From Saprospiraceae bacterium (lineage in GTDB: Bacteria; Bacteroidota; Bacteroidia; Chitinophagales; Saprospiraceae): 64,000 nt of DNA. Location: NCBI GenBank assembly GCA_020848695.1, contig JADLHT010000035.1, positions 1-64,000 of the forward strand, in the 5' to 3' direction. The notes below the pieces were generated by a model that worked only from the letters and a program-made list of their open reading frames with translations, was not told the origin of the DNA and did not search any database. This document shows positions 1 through 9,482 of this stretch, piece by piece. Within the stretch, counting starts at the first letter, position 1, and every line of letters begins with the position of its first letter. The position numbers and the translations under genes are program-made.

Positions 1-362
<362 letters not shown>

Positions 363-465
363 CTTTTTTTTCACCTAGACATCGTTTTCTCAACCAACCT
401 TTTTTTATTTCAGAATAGTCTGAAATATTATTAAAATATCTTCCTCATTCTAAGAGGAAAAAAGT

Positions 466-574
<109 letters not shown>

Positions 575-587
575 TTTTTTTAAAACT

Positions 588-617
588 AAGCCTTGTCTTT
601 GTACAAGGCTTTTTTTT
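588..617 (+). terminator. Rho-independent terminator of the rRNA operon
   Basis: The stem AAGCCTTGT / ACAAGGCTT (9 bp, loop of about 6 bases) is followed by a run of T. It lies 14 bases after the 5S gene, which fits the end of the rRNA transcript. Confidence 0.9.
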
Positions 618-703
618 AACATGCAATCCTATCCTGGAATCAGGGTTTATGATCCATGATAGTTGTGAAATAATTGTACAATAAATTATATAGCTAACTC
701 AGA

Positions 704-1879
704 CTAGTAGATAACTTCTACAATTCCTGCTATTCCTTGTCCTCCTCCAACACAGGCAGTAACCAATCCATATTTTTGTTGATTCTCTTTAAGGGAATTA
801 ATCATAGTCATCATAAGTCGGGCACCACTACAACCCAAAGGGTGACCGAGTGCAATTGCCCCCCCATGAATATTTGTAATCTCAGGATTTAATCCTGCTT
901 CCTGAATAACTGCTATACTCTGTGCTGCAAATGCCTCATTGAGTTCTATTAATGCAATATCGTTTAGCTTCAGATTAGATTTTGCCAAGACTTTTGGAAT
1001 TGCAATACAGGGACCCATACCCATATATAAGGGATCAACACCTGCGACAGAGCAATTAATCAGCCGGGCTATCGGAGTCAACCCCAAAGAATTAACCATC
1101 CGCTCACTTACAATGATAACAAATGCAGCTCCATCAGTAGTCTGAGAAGAATTTCCTGCAGTAACAGAGCCATTCAGCGAAAAGGCGGGTTTTAATTTAG
1201 ACAAAGCTTCAATACTTGTATCTTTCCTTATACCTTCATCTACTGTAATGGTTTTTGTACAAGTAGTTTTTTTTCCATTTTCTACTTTTATTTCATTCAC
1301 AATTACAGAACATATTTCTTTGTTGAAAAAACCCGATTCCTGAGCACTTGCAGCTTTTTGATGAGAGTGATATGCAAATTCATCTTGTCTTTCACGCCCA
1401 ATATTATATTTATTGGATACTGCTTCTGCAGTTAATCCCATTCCTATAACAAAATCAGGATTCTTATCAGCTACGTCATAGTTTACCGCAAGCTTATATC
1501 CTTCCATCGGAATCATACTCATGCTTTCTACACCTCCTGCAACAAAAATATCTCCCATACCAGATCGGATTTTTGCAGTTGCGATTGCAATTGCCTCTAA
1601 TCCCGAAGCACAATAACGGTTTATAGTAATTCCTGGAACTTGCTGACCAAAAGCACGTAAAGCAATTTGTCTTCCGATCTGAAGTCCTTGTTCACCTTCC
1701 GGATTGGCGCATCCTACAATTAAATCATCGATCAGAGAATGATCAATCTGTGGTATTTCCTGTAAAAGCTTGTTTAATACTATTATTGCAAGATCATCAG
1801 ATCGGAGAAATCTGAATCCTCCCTTTTTAGCTTTTGCAAATGCTGACCTTTTATAGGCTACTATATAAGCTTCTTGCAT
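704..1879 (-). CDS. Acetyl-CoA C-acyltransferase (thiolase)
   Basis: A 391-residue thiolase. It should catalyse thiolytic cleavage of 3-ketoacyl-CoA, or the reverse Claisen condensation, in fatty-acid beta-oxidation in the cytoplasm. Family hallmarks: nucleophilic Cys90 in NRYCASG, His346 in GHPLGCSGAR and the second catalytic Cys376 in CVGGGQG. Length matches the family. ATG start. It lies 41 bases downstream of the acyltransferase gene on the same strand, so co-transcription is possible, although the functions are not obviously linked. Sequence alone does not separate a degradative FadA/FadI-type enzyme from an acetoacetyl-CoA thiolase, so no symbol is given. Confidence 0.93.
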   Translation of the reverse strand: MQEAYIVAYKRSAFAKAKKGGFRFLRSDDLAIIVLNKLLQEIPQIDHSLIDDLIVGCANPEGEQGLQIGRQIALRAFGQQVPGITINRYCASGLEAIAIATAKIRSGMGDIFVAGGVESMSMIPMEGYKLAVNYDVADKNPDFVIGMGLTAEAVSNKYNIGRERQDEFAYHSHQKAASAQESGFFNKEICSVIVNEIKVENGKKTTCTKTITVDEGIRKDTSIEALSKLKPAFSLNGSVTAGNSSQTTDGAAFVIIVSERMVNSLGLTPIARLINCSVAGVDPLYMGMGPCIAIPKVLAKSNLKLNDIALIELNEAFAAQSIAVIQEAGLNPEITNIHGGAIALGHPLGCSGARLMMTMINSLKENQQKYGLVTACVGGGQGIAGIVEVIY

Positions 1880-1920
1880 GAAATAAATCTTTGTGTAAAT
1901 CTAAAAATTTTTTTAAATAT

Positions 1921-3105
1921 TTATCTGTTGTTCTGTCGAATTAGAAGGAAGTTGTATAATTTTTTTGGCCAATTTTTATCCATACAAGGCCTTTCTATAA
2001 GTATAAAAAATACTGTACTGATTATGATAATTGCTAGAAGCAATATTAAACCAAGTATTATATAATTTAATATAAAATATGATGTCAAGTTTACTTTTAA
2101 CAGGTAATGACCAACACTCATGATTAATTGATTATGAAATAAATAGATTGAATAACACATTCCACCAATTATCGTAAAAAATGGAGCATTTATCCAAAGT
2201 TTGTTGTGAGGGCTTACTAATAAATTATAAAACAAAACAAACATAAAAAACATTTGTAAGCTACTTAATAGAAGTTTAAACCAGGTATGAAGAGGACCCA
2301 TAAAAGTTATATCTGTAAATATCATTAGAAAAAAAGCTAATATACTTATTAAGGTCTGCGAGTATTTCTGATTCATACCTTCTAATAAAGACCAGTTTAA
2401 TTTTTTAGACTTGCAATAAGCTACTGTTATTCCCAACAGAAAGAAATGAAAATATTCATATAAAGAGATTATTTCAGGTTTAGGAAACTTTGTAATTATA
2501 CAAAACAATAAGGTTAAAATAATTAATAGAGTCAAACCATATTTATTAGTCTTAAATAATAAGTAAGCCAGTAGAGGGGCAATAATGTAGAATTGTATTT
2601 CAATTTCAAGACTCCAGGTTACATTATTTACAAGAGGTTGAAAATCTCTATGGTAGAAGAACCCATGTGAGTAAAATAAAGAATAATAAAAACTTGGAAT
2701 ATAATCTCTAAATTTTTCACCATTTAGGATCAACAAATGAATTCCAAGAATTAATAATAAGCTTATAAGGTAAGGCGGCTCAATTCTTGTTAGCCTTCGC
2801 AGGAAAAAATCATTTAATCGAACAGGGTTTCCGTTTTCGAAATAGTAACGTGCAAAAGGTAAGCTTACAACAAATGCAGAAATTGTAAAAAATAATTCTA
2901 CACCGAAGTACCCGTTTTGAAAAAATCGATGCATTCCATAATATTGAACCGATTCGCCACATAATTCATTCGAAAGTTCTTTAATTAGAAAGCCATCTAA
3001 ATGATAGATCAGAACCATGCCGATTGCAAGGAATCTTAATCCGTCAACTTCAGGAATAAAGCTGCCTGAATTGGTAACTCGTTGCAATGATTTGAATCGA
3101 ATCAT
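1921..3105 (-). CDS. Acyltransferase family 3 (OafA/YrhL-like) membrane protein
   Basis: A 394-residue polytopic membrane protein of the acyltransferase-3 family, which transfers acyl (often O-acetyl) groups to surface sugars. Near the N-terminus is the typical VDGLRFLAIGMVLIYH segment with a conserved His. FFLRRLTRIEPPYLISLLL gives the conserved R-R-x-x-R-x-x-P motif. NNVTWSLEIEIQFYIIAPLL is the family's W-S-L-x-x-E motif. Several hydrophobic helices follow. ATG start, with a TAnnTTTG element just upstream on the minus strand. The acceptor substrate cannot be told from sequence. It is divergent from the giant secreted protein, so modification of surface glycans is possible but only inferred. 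Confidence 0.85.
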   Translation of the reverse strand: MIRFKSLQRVTNSGSFIPEVDGLRFLAIGMVLIYHLDGFLIKELSNELCGESVQYYGMHRFFQNGYFGVELFFTISAFVVSLPFARYYFENGNPVRLNDFFLRRLTRIEPPYLISLLLILGIHLLILNGEKFRDYIPSFYYSLFYSHGFFYHRDFQPLVNNVTWSLEIEIQFYIIAPLLAYLLFKTNKYGLTLLIILTLLFCIITKFPKPEIISLYEYFHFFLLGITVAYCKSKKLNWSLLEGMNQKYSQTLISILAFFLMIFTDITFMGPLHTWFKLLLSSLQMFFMFVLFYNLLVSPHNKLWINAPFFTIIGGMCYSIYLFHNQLIMSVGHYLLKVNLTSYFILNYIILGLILLLAIIIISTVFFILIERPCMDKNWPKKLYNFLLIRQNNR

Positions 3106-3116
3106 TTTTTGTGCTG

Positions 3117-3124
3117 CAAAAATA
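3117..3124 (-). promoter_or_regulatory. Candidate -7 promoter element of the acyltransferase gene
   Basis: On the minus strand the octamer reads TATTTTTG, matching the Bacteroidota -7 consensus TAnnTTTG. It lies 11 bases before the acyltransferase ATG. No clear -33 TTG is seen at the usual spacing, so the call rests on the octamer and its position. Confidence 0.4.
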
Positions 3125-3200
3125 ATTTTTAAGAATTTAAAATACCTTTATCAAATTTTTTAATGTCAAATAAATTCAGATACCGATAGCCTGATTTGAT

Positions 3201-3208
3201 TAACTTTG
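3201..3208 (+). promoter_or_regulatory. Candidate -7 promoter element of the first giant T9SS protein
   Basis: TAACTTTG matches TAnnTTTG and lies 23 bases before the ATG at 3232. If it is used, transcription starts downstream of the in-frame TTG at 3196, which argues for the ATG as the real start. No -33 TTG is visible. Confidence 0.4.
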
Positions 3209-3231
3209 GCATTCTAAGTCAATTTGCTTAT

Positions 3232-6200
3232 ATGGTATTTAATCTTATTTGTAAAACATTTAGTCCTAACAAGTTAGAAATTAGTATTATTGTTTTGTTG
3301 CAGGCTTTATTTTTTCAAGTGTTAGTTGGGGATTCATGCGTTGCACAAAAGAATCCAAACGCTATTAAATCTATTTATACAGCCTATCCTTTTGGAACTC
3401 CAAATGGCTGTAATATAACAGTGGATGCTGGTCCCGACATTACGATCTGTGAAGGTATTGGAAGGCAAATAAATGGAGTAGTCACCGGAGGATATAATTC
3501 AATTTCCTGGGATCCAACGGATGGTTTAAGTAATCCCAATGTTGCAAATCCTGTTGCAACTCCAATGTCTACTACAACTTATACATTAATTGCAAGGGGA
3601 ATTTCCGGAAACTTGTTTCTTAATGGTAGTTTTGAAACAGGTGGAATAGGCCCTTCTACTTCCGGATATAACCAATATACTGTCCTTAATTCTTTTGCAA
3701 TGTCAACCGGGGGATATATGGTCATGAGTGTTCCCCAGATAGCTTCACAATTTGGATGTAATCCACCTATCGGAGCTTTTACAATGGCTGTTACACCTAC
3801 GGGTTCAGGAACTAATTTTTTGTGTCAGACTATTCCGATAAGTCCAAATACTATCTATAAAATAAAATTTAAATGCTTTGGCATACCTTATATTTTTGGT
3901 TCGCCTCCTGTAGTCAATGTGAAAATAAATGGTAATACCATTGGAAGTATTGCAGTTGAGTCCGGATTATGCACACAGACGGATGCAGATTTTATGTGGA
4001 ACAGCGGTCCGGCAAGTTCAGCCAATATTTGCTTTAGCAATACCGGAGGAACAGGTCCATTCAGTATGTTTGCAATTGATGATATCGAATTTAGAGAATG
4101 TTGTGAAGTAAAAGATGAAGTCGTAGTTACAGTCTATGAATTAATTGCTGATGTGGCTATACCTGATGAAATTAATTGTACCAATTCTCCTATGGTACTG
4201 GATGGAAGCGGCTCAACATCCGGGGTAAACATCAAGTACGAATGGACAACTTCGAATGGAAATATTGTTAGTGGTGATAAAACCAATAAAGCAACGATTG
4301 ACAAACCAGGGAGTTATACTTTCAAGGTTATCGGAGAATTCGGCTGTGAGAAAAAAGTCACTGTTAATGTAACGGGAAACACAACCCCTCCTGATATTAC
4401 TGCAGCTGCCACGGATATTGATTGTAAAAATCAATTTGCAAAAATCGAAGCTACATCAAAGGTAAATCCAGTAAGTTTTGAATGGACAGGTCCAAATGGA
4501 TTTAATTCAACAAGACCAGTTATAGTTAATATTCGTGAACCGGGGGAATATGAAGTTACAGTTACGGATGACTACGGTTGTAAATCTACCAAAAAAGTTA
4601 TTGTAGGAGATAAAAGAACAGAAGTATTTGTAGAAATTAAAGGAGATACAATTCAATGTGGAGAAGATTCAGTTCAATTGATTGCAAATTCTGTTAGCCC
4701 AAAACCAAGTTTTACCTGGAAACGACCCGATACAACTATTGTCAATGGATCCGTTATTTTTGTAAAAGATACCGGCTGGTATTATATCACGGTTAAAGAT
4801 TCTTTAGGATGTTTTATTACAGATTCATTTAAGGTTTTAAGTTATAAATCAGGAGTACCAATTTCTCTAATCTCGGATCAAATAAATTGTAAAAATAATA
4901 CTGTTCAAATTAAATTGCTGGCAGATACAAGTGGGTCAGTTATATGGAATGGACCGAACGGATTTATTAGTAGTGATAAGTATCCTGTTGTGAAGGATAG
5001 CGGCTGGTATTTTGTAACTCTGAGTACAAAGGATGGATGTATAGGTAAGGATTCAATTTATATCTCTTCCGATTTTAAAATTCCGGATCTTAGTATTTCG
5101 AGTGCGGATACTCTAAGTTGTATAAGAACTTCTGTTAATATAGTCGGAACTACAAATACACCCAATGCAATTGTTAATTGGACCGGACCAAATGGCTTGT
5201 TAGGCAATAGTAATACTTATACTGTTATGGATTCCGGCAATTATGTGTTTACAGTTGAGGCGATCAATGGGTGTTTGAATTCATCTTCATTAAAAATATA
5301 TAAGATTCAGGACACTCCGAAATTAAATTTACGTAATGATACTCTTGATTGTCTTAAAAGAACTACGCAGCTTATTGTTAGCGATGATACACTCTCGAGT
5401 TTTAGCTGGACAGGTCCAAATGGGTTTATTTCAAATTCTAGGATAATAAACTTTGATAAACCCGGAACTTATAAAGTGAATGCAACCAGCAAATTTGGTT
5501 GTACAAATTCAGGAGAAGTAATCATATCTGAAAATCTAACTTCTTTAAGTACAAGTATTAATAATCCTCAAAAATTAACTTGTATTAATAAATCTATAGT
5601 ATTAACAGCAAATCCTTCAAATGGTGTTAAGTATACATGGAGTAATAACTCTAATCAACAGAGTATTATAGTCAATTCAAAGGGTATTTATAAGGTAACC
5701 GTTTCAGATCTCAATGATATTTGCACAGGAGTAGCAAGTGTTTTAGTTGAAGAAGATACAACCAGTCCGGTAATCACTCTGAATTCAGATGGGAATATTA
5801 CTTGTTCGAAAAAAACAGCATTGCTTAGCATAAATTCAAATGGCAATATTACTTATAAGTGGAGTAATGGGGACAGTACTTCAAATGTCGTTGTAAATAG
5901 TCCCGGATCTTACCGGGTTACAGTAACAGATACTTTTAATGGGTGTACTTCAGAACAAAGCATTGCGATAGCAGTTGATACCACAAAGCCCATTCTTAGT
6001 ATATCGTCTGAAGGAAATTTGAATTGTAATAAATCATCTACGGTTTTAAGCGTACAATCAATTTCAGGTGTCGTGATTCAGTGGAGTAATGGATCAGACA
6101 GTTTAAAAACAAAGGTGACAAGACCGGGCACTTACACAGTTAATGTAACTGATCCACAAAATGGTTGTAATGCCAGGGATTCAATTAAAGTAGGAGTTGA

Positions 6201-7884
6201 TTCCCTATTTGATGTTTCAAGTTCATATGGTCCTCTTACTTGTTTGATAACTTCCGTAACAATCAATGCACCAAATATACCTAATGCAAGTTATCAATGG
6301 AATACAAATGCAACAACATCTACTATAAATGTAAATACTCCAGGTACATATACTGTAACAACTTCTGATGGAAGTTCCTGTATCAATGTTACTATGACAA
6401 CAATTAAACAGGATACTACCAAACCTAAGGTAAGCTTATCCTCAGATGAAATACTTTGCAAGACTCCGGCATTCATATATGCGAACGTTCTTACCTCTGG
6501 TTCAACTATAAAGTGGAACGGACCGAATGGATTTAACTCTGATAGTGCAACTACGCGTATTTTCTTGCCGGGATTATATTTTATTACTATTGTTGGCAGT
6601 AATGGATGTACTACTGTTGATTCAGTTGAAGTTATACAAAAGGATAAACTTCCTGATTTAATAACCAAAGATGATACACTCAATTGTGGTAGAAGATTTT
6701 TAAATTTATTTGCAGAGTCTATTACCAACGGAGTTAGTTTTGAATGGTCAGGTCCAAATAGTTTTTTGTCTTTTTCAAAGAATCCAAGAATTACTGAACC
6801 GGGCATTTATTCCGTTAAAGTTACCGATCCGAGTGGATGTGAGAACACAAAGCAAGTTTTTATTTCAATTGATACAACGGGTCCTTTGCTAGATTTGTCG
6901 GCAGATACTTTAAGCTGTAAACGTTCAACGGTTCCAATTAAAGCAGGTACCAATATTCAAGGGTTTAATATTCTTTGGATTGGACCTGGAGGATTTACAA
7001 GTATGTTTCCACAAGCAATAGTTAATAAAGCCGGTATTTATTCATGCACACTTACAAATCCAAGAACACAATGTAAAACGACGAAAACCATAGAAATTTT
7101 AGAAGATACTAATAGAATTAGATCCGCAGTAATCAATAAGTTAGATGCAGTCTGTGGATCATCAAACGGATCAATTCAGGTTGTAGATATTCTTGGAGGG
7201 CAAGGTCAATATCAGTATTCCATAGATGGAGGAATTAATTTTGTGAGTAGTCCGGACTTTGCTAACCTGCTTCCCGGAAAATATAGCATAATAATTAAAG
7301 ATCGCAATGGATGTGAGTTCAATGAGAATATTGAAATTATCACCAGCAACGGTGTGGATGTAGATTCATTGCCAGATTTAGATTTATCTATTAATGAGAA
7401 ACAGCAGATTATTCTGATAATTAAAAACAGCAATAATCCGATCATTAGTTGGGATCCTTTTGATCAATTAAGCTGTAATAATTGTAAAGATCCGGTATTA
7501 ACTGCTTTAAAAAATCAAACAATAAGAGTCTCGGTGATCGATGAAAATGGGTGTCGGGATAGTATAGTTTTTACAATAAGAATTAAAGATGATGTAAATG
7601 TTTTTGTTCCCACTACTTTTTCTCCTAACGGGGATGGTGTAAATGATTATTTCTATCCGGTTAGCAATTTTGAAAATCTTGAAGTTGAAAACCTTTCAAT
7701 TTTTGATAGATGGGGAAATTTAATTTATTCTATTGATAATATTATAGCAAATGAAGAAAAGAAAGGTTGGAATGGAGAATATAAGAATTTACCTGTAATT
7801 CCTGGTGTTTATGTGTATTCAATTAAATACAAAAGCGGAGATAAAAGTCGATTTATTTTTGGAGACATCACAGTGTTAAGATAG
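3232..7884 (+). CDS. Giant T9SS-secreted repeat protein with gliding-motility-type C-terminal domain
   Basis: A secreted or surface protein of 1550 residues. The frame is open from a TTG at 3196, but the ATG at 3232 gives a better signal peptide (hydrophobic core IIVLLQALFFQVLV, ending near VAQ). An N-terminal unit begins NCNITVDAGPDITIC. A lectin-like module (LFLNGSFETGG to DDIEF) follows. About 13 Ig/PKD-like repeats of roughly 80 residues come next, most with D-T-L-x-C, W-x-G-P-N-G-F and P-G-x-Y-x-V-x-V landmarks. A SprB-like repeat then precedes a CHU_C domain (FSPNGDGVNDYFYPV to the end) that targets proteins to type IX secretion. A close paralogue with the same architecture lies at 57378-61784. 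Role unknown: adhesin or structural surface protein by inference. The O-methyltransferase ATG lies 2 bases past its stop. Confidence 0.9.
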   Translation: MVFNLICKTFSPNKLEISIIVLLQALFFQVLVGDSCVAQKNPNAIKSIYTAYPFGTPNGCNITVDAGPDITICEGIGRQINGVVTGGYNSISWDPTDGLSNPNVANPVATPMSTTTYTLIARGISGNLFLNGSFETGGIGPSTSGYNQYTVLNSFAMSTGGYMVMSVPQIASQFGCNPPIGAFTMAVTPTGSGTNFLCQTIPISPNTIYKIKFKCFGIPYIFGSPPVVNVKINGNTIGSIAVESGLCTQTDADFMWNSGPASSANICFSNTGGTGPFSMFAIDDIEFRECCEVKDEVVVTVYELIADVAIPDEINCTNSPMVLDGSGSTSGVNIKYEWTTSNGNIVSGDKTNKATIDKPGSYTFKVIGEFGCEKKVTVNVTGNTTPPDITAAATDIDCKNQFAKIEATSKVNPVSFEWTGPNGFNSTRPVIVNIREPGEYEVTVTDDYGCKSTKKVIVGDKRTEVFVEIKGDTIQCGEDSVQLIANSVSPKPSFTWKRPDTTIVNGSVIFVKDTGWYYITVKDSLGCFITDSFKVLSYKSGVPISLISDQINCKNNTVQIKLLADTSGSVIWNGPNGFISSDKYPVVKDSGWYFVTLSTKDGCIGKDSIYISSDFKIPDLSISSADTLSCIRTSVNIVGTTNTPNAIVNWTGPNGLLGNSNTYTVMDSGNYVFTVEAINGCLNSSSLKIYKIQDTPKLNLRNDTLDCLKRTTQLIVSDDTLSSFSWTGPNGFISNSRIINFDKPGTYKVNATSKFGCTNSGEVIISENLTSLSTSINNPQKLTCINKSIVLTANPSNGVKYTWSNNSNQQSIIVNSKGIYKVTVSDLNDICTGVASVLVEEDTTSPVITLNSDGNITCSKKTALLSINSNGNITYKWSNGDSTSNVVVNSPGSYRVTVTDTFNGCTSEQSIAIAVDTTKPILSISSEGNLNCNKSSTVLSVQSISGVVIQWSNGSDSLKTKVTRPGTYTVNVTDPQNGCNARDSIKVGVDSLFDVSSSYGPLTCLITSVTINAPNIPNASYQWNTNATTSTINVNTPGTYTVTTSDGSSCINVTMTTIKQDTTKPKVSLSSDEILCKTPAFIYANVLTSGSTIKWNGPNGFNSDSATTRIFLPGLYFITIVGSNGCTTVDSVEVIQKDKLPDLITKDDTLNCGRRFLNLFAESITNGVSFEWSGPNSFLSFSKNPRITEPGIYSVKVTDPSGCENTKQVFISIDTTGPLLDLSADTLSCKRSTVPIKAGTNIQGFNILWIGPGGFTSMFPQAIVNKAGIYSCTLTNPRTQCKTTKTIEILEDTNRIRSAVINKLDAVCGSSNGSIQVVDILGGQGQYQYSIDGGINFVSSPDFANLLPGKYSIIIKDRNGCEFNENIEIITSNGVDVDSLPDLDLSINEKQQIILIIKNSNNPIISWDPFDQLSCNNCKDPVLTALKNQTIRVSVIDENGCRDSIVFTIRIKDDVNVFVPTTFSPNGDGVNDYFYPVSNFENLEVENLSIFDRWGNLIYSIDNIIANEEKKGWNGEYKNLPVIPGVYVYSIKYKSGDKSRFIFGDITVLR

Positions 7885-7886
7885 AA

Positions 7887-8531
7887 ATGATTCCAACATC
7901 TTTTCTTCAAGATCAATTGAATCGGTATTGTGAAGAGCATTCAAATGGTATCCATAAGCATTTAAGGTATATTGAGCGGAGTACGTATGAGAAATGTCTT
8001 GCCCCACAAATGTTGAGTGGAAGTATTCAAGGTCGATTATTGTCATTAATTTCAAAATTAATAAAACCAAATCTGTCACTTGAAATTGGCACTTTCACGG
8101 GATATAGTGCTTTGTGTATAGCAGAAGGATTGGTAAAGGATGGCGTGTTGCATACCATCGAAGTTAGTCATGAGTATTTGGATTTTGCCAATTATATTAA
8201 GGATAATGTCCCCAATGCAGATCAGATTCATTTTCATATTGGTGATGCATTTGAGGTTATTCCAACTATTAGTGGATGTTTTGATCTGGTTTTTTTAGAT
8301 GCGGGAAAAAAAGATTATTTGCGCTTTGTCAAAATGTTAGAGCCAAGAATGTTGACTGGTTCAATATTAATCTGCGACAACGTACTTTGGTCTGGTAAGG
8401 TTTTAGAAACTCTAAATGATAGTGATACAAAAGCCTTGCAGGAGCTCAACCTATATCTATATAAGAGTACCGAATGGGAAGTAGTAATTTTGCCAATGAG
8501 AGACGGTATTTCGTTAGCAATAAGAAAATAG
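7887..8531 (+). CDS. SAM-dependent O-methyltransferase (caffeoyl-CoA-OMT-like family)
   Basis: 214 residues, class I methyltransferase of the O-methyltransferase family 3 type. SAM-binding motif I is LEIGTFTGYSA (about residues 65-75). The acidic residue that binds the ribose hydroxyls is in TIEVSHEYL. FDLVFLDAGKKDYLRF carries the metal/substrate-side Asp motif of the family, and ILICDNVLWSG is the later D-N-x-L-x-x-G motif. ATG two bases after the previous stop, so probably co-transcribed with the giant protein. The substrate cannot be inferred; small catechol-like molecules are typical of the family. Confidence 0.88.
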   Translation: MIPTSFLQDQLNRYCEEHSNGIHKHLRYIERSTYEKCLAPQMLSGSIQGRLLSLISKLIKPNLSLEIGTFTGYSALCIAEGLVKDGVLHTIEVSHEYLDFANYIKDNVPNADQIHFHIGDAFEVIPTISGCFDLVFLDAGKKDYLRFVKMLEPRMLTGSILICDNVLWSGKVLETLNDSDTKALQELNLYLYKSTEWEVVILPMRDGISLAIRK

Positions 8532-8539
8532 GCAAATAC

Positions 8540-9433
8540 ATGTGGGTTTGGAAGGAAAGATCAGAGATTGATACAGATGAATGGAATGAGTATCTCGAAC
8601 AAAGTATACACCCTTTCATTGAGTTTAGTTCTTGGTATCTCGATATATGCTGCCAAAGATGGGGAGCTTACTTTCATTTAATTAGTAAGAACAGAATTCC
8701 TATTCCTTATACTAAGAAATTTATTCTACCCAGAATTGTTACAAGACCGCCATTTCTTCAGAGATTAAAAATTATTTCAATAAATGGTTTTCAAGAATTA
8801 GAACTAGCTAGTTTATTAGAACAAATAAAAATTCGCTTTCCTTGTGGAGTCTTAAATTGGGAATACCGTGTCCATAATAGTTCTATAAGATCAAATTATA
8901 TACTAGCTAAGTCAACAGACGGATATAATCAAAGCCAAAACAGAAATTTGACTAGATCGATTAAAAGTAATTTGACTTATCTCGTATCCCGAGAACCAGA
9001 AGAGTTGTTCGAATGGTTGGATAACAATAACGAAAACTATAATTACGAGCAGGATTTTAAAAATCAATTGTTTAAGAATCTTGTAATTAAAACAATTGAG
9101 AAGGATAAATCCTTTATCTTGTTTGCAAAGACTAATAATCTTGAGATTCAGTGTGCCGCTATTTTTACGTATTATAAATCCAGATATGTTTTTTTTCTTT
9201 CATTTAATTCTAAGTCAGGAAAGAAAAACGGTTCAATGGTAGGGCTTATTCACTATGTTCAAAATGTTTTACTAGAAGAAGGAGAAATTATTGATCTGGA
9301 AGGATCCGATATTAAAGGTGTTGCAAATTTCTATGAGGGATTTGGTGCTATAAATATTCCCTATTATGAAATAAAATGGTCCAATTCAATTTTATGTCGT
9401 TTACGAGATTATTTTAAATACTTGTTTCATTAA
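8540..9433 (+). CDS. GNAT/FemAB-like acyltransferase family protein
   Basis: A 297-residue soluble protein, no signal peptide. The frame is open from 8474, inside the previous gene, but the ATG at 8540 is 8 bases after that gene's stop and gives the natural N-terminus MWVWKERSEID. The N-terminal half (SIHPFIEFSSWYLDICCQRW, then a stretch rich in aromatics and prolines) and the C-terminal pattern DLEGSDIKGVANFYEGFGA resemble Bacteroidota proteins of the FemAB/GNAT fold, which transfer acyl or aminoacyl groups. The specific reaction is unknown. It is probably transcribed with the methyltransferase. Confidence 0.55.
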   Translation: MWVWKERSEIDTDEWNEYLEQSIHPFIEFSSWYLDICCQRWGAYFHLISKNRIPIPYTKKFILPRIVTRPPFLQRLKIISINGFQELELASLLEQIKIRFPCGVLNWEYRVHNSSIRSNYILAKSTDGYNQSQNRNLTRSIKSNLTYLVSREPEELFEWLDNNNENYNYEQDFKNQLFKNLVIKTIEKDKSFILFAKTNNLEIQCAAIFTYYKSRYVFFLSFNSKSGKKNGSMVGLIHYVQNVLLEEGEIIDLEGSDIKGVANFYEGFGAINIPYYEIKWSNSILCRLRDYFKYLFH

Positions 9434-9447
9434 GTATTGAAAACGTC

Positions 9448-9472
9448 AACCGTTATAATTTTATAATTGGTT
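9448..9472. terminator. Inverted repeat between convergent genes, possible bidirectional terminator
   Basis: AACC-g-TTATAA-tt-TTATAA-tt-GGTT forms an imperfect hairpin in the 49-base gap between two convergent genes. The stem is AT-rich and no long T-run follows on either strand, so termination is only a guess from position. Confidence 0.3.
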
Positions 9473-9482
9473 TGAATAAGTG

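Noticed and set aside
6294..6806. 170-codon frame antisense to the first giant protein
   Set aside because: It is opposite a clear repeat-domain coding sequence and its protein has no recognisable features.
4170..7120. Regular short repeats that could suggest a CRISPR array or tandem DNA repeat
   Set aside because: The spacing is about 240-270 bases, the copies are degenerate and in frame, and they encode Ig/PKD-like protein repeats.
8474..8531. Possible frameshift or fusion between the methyltransferase and the following gene
   Set aside because: The overlap is only an upstream extension of the open frame. The ATG at 8540 gives a normal start after the methyltransferase stop.
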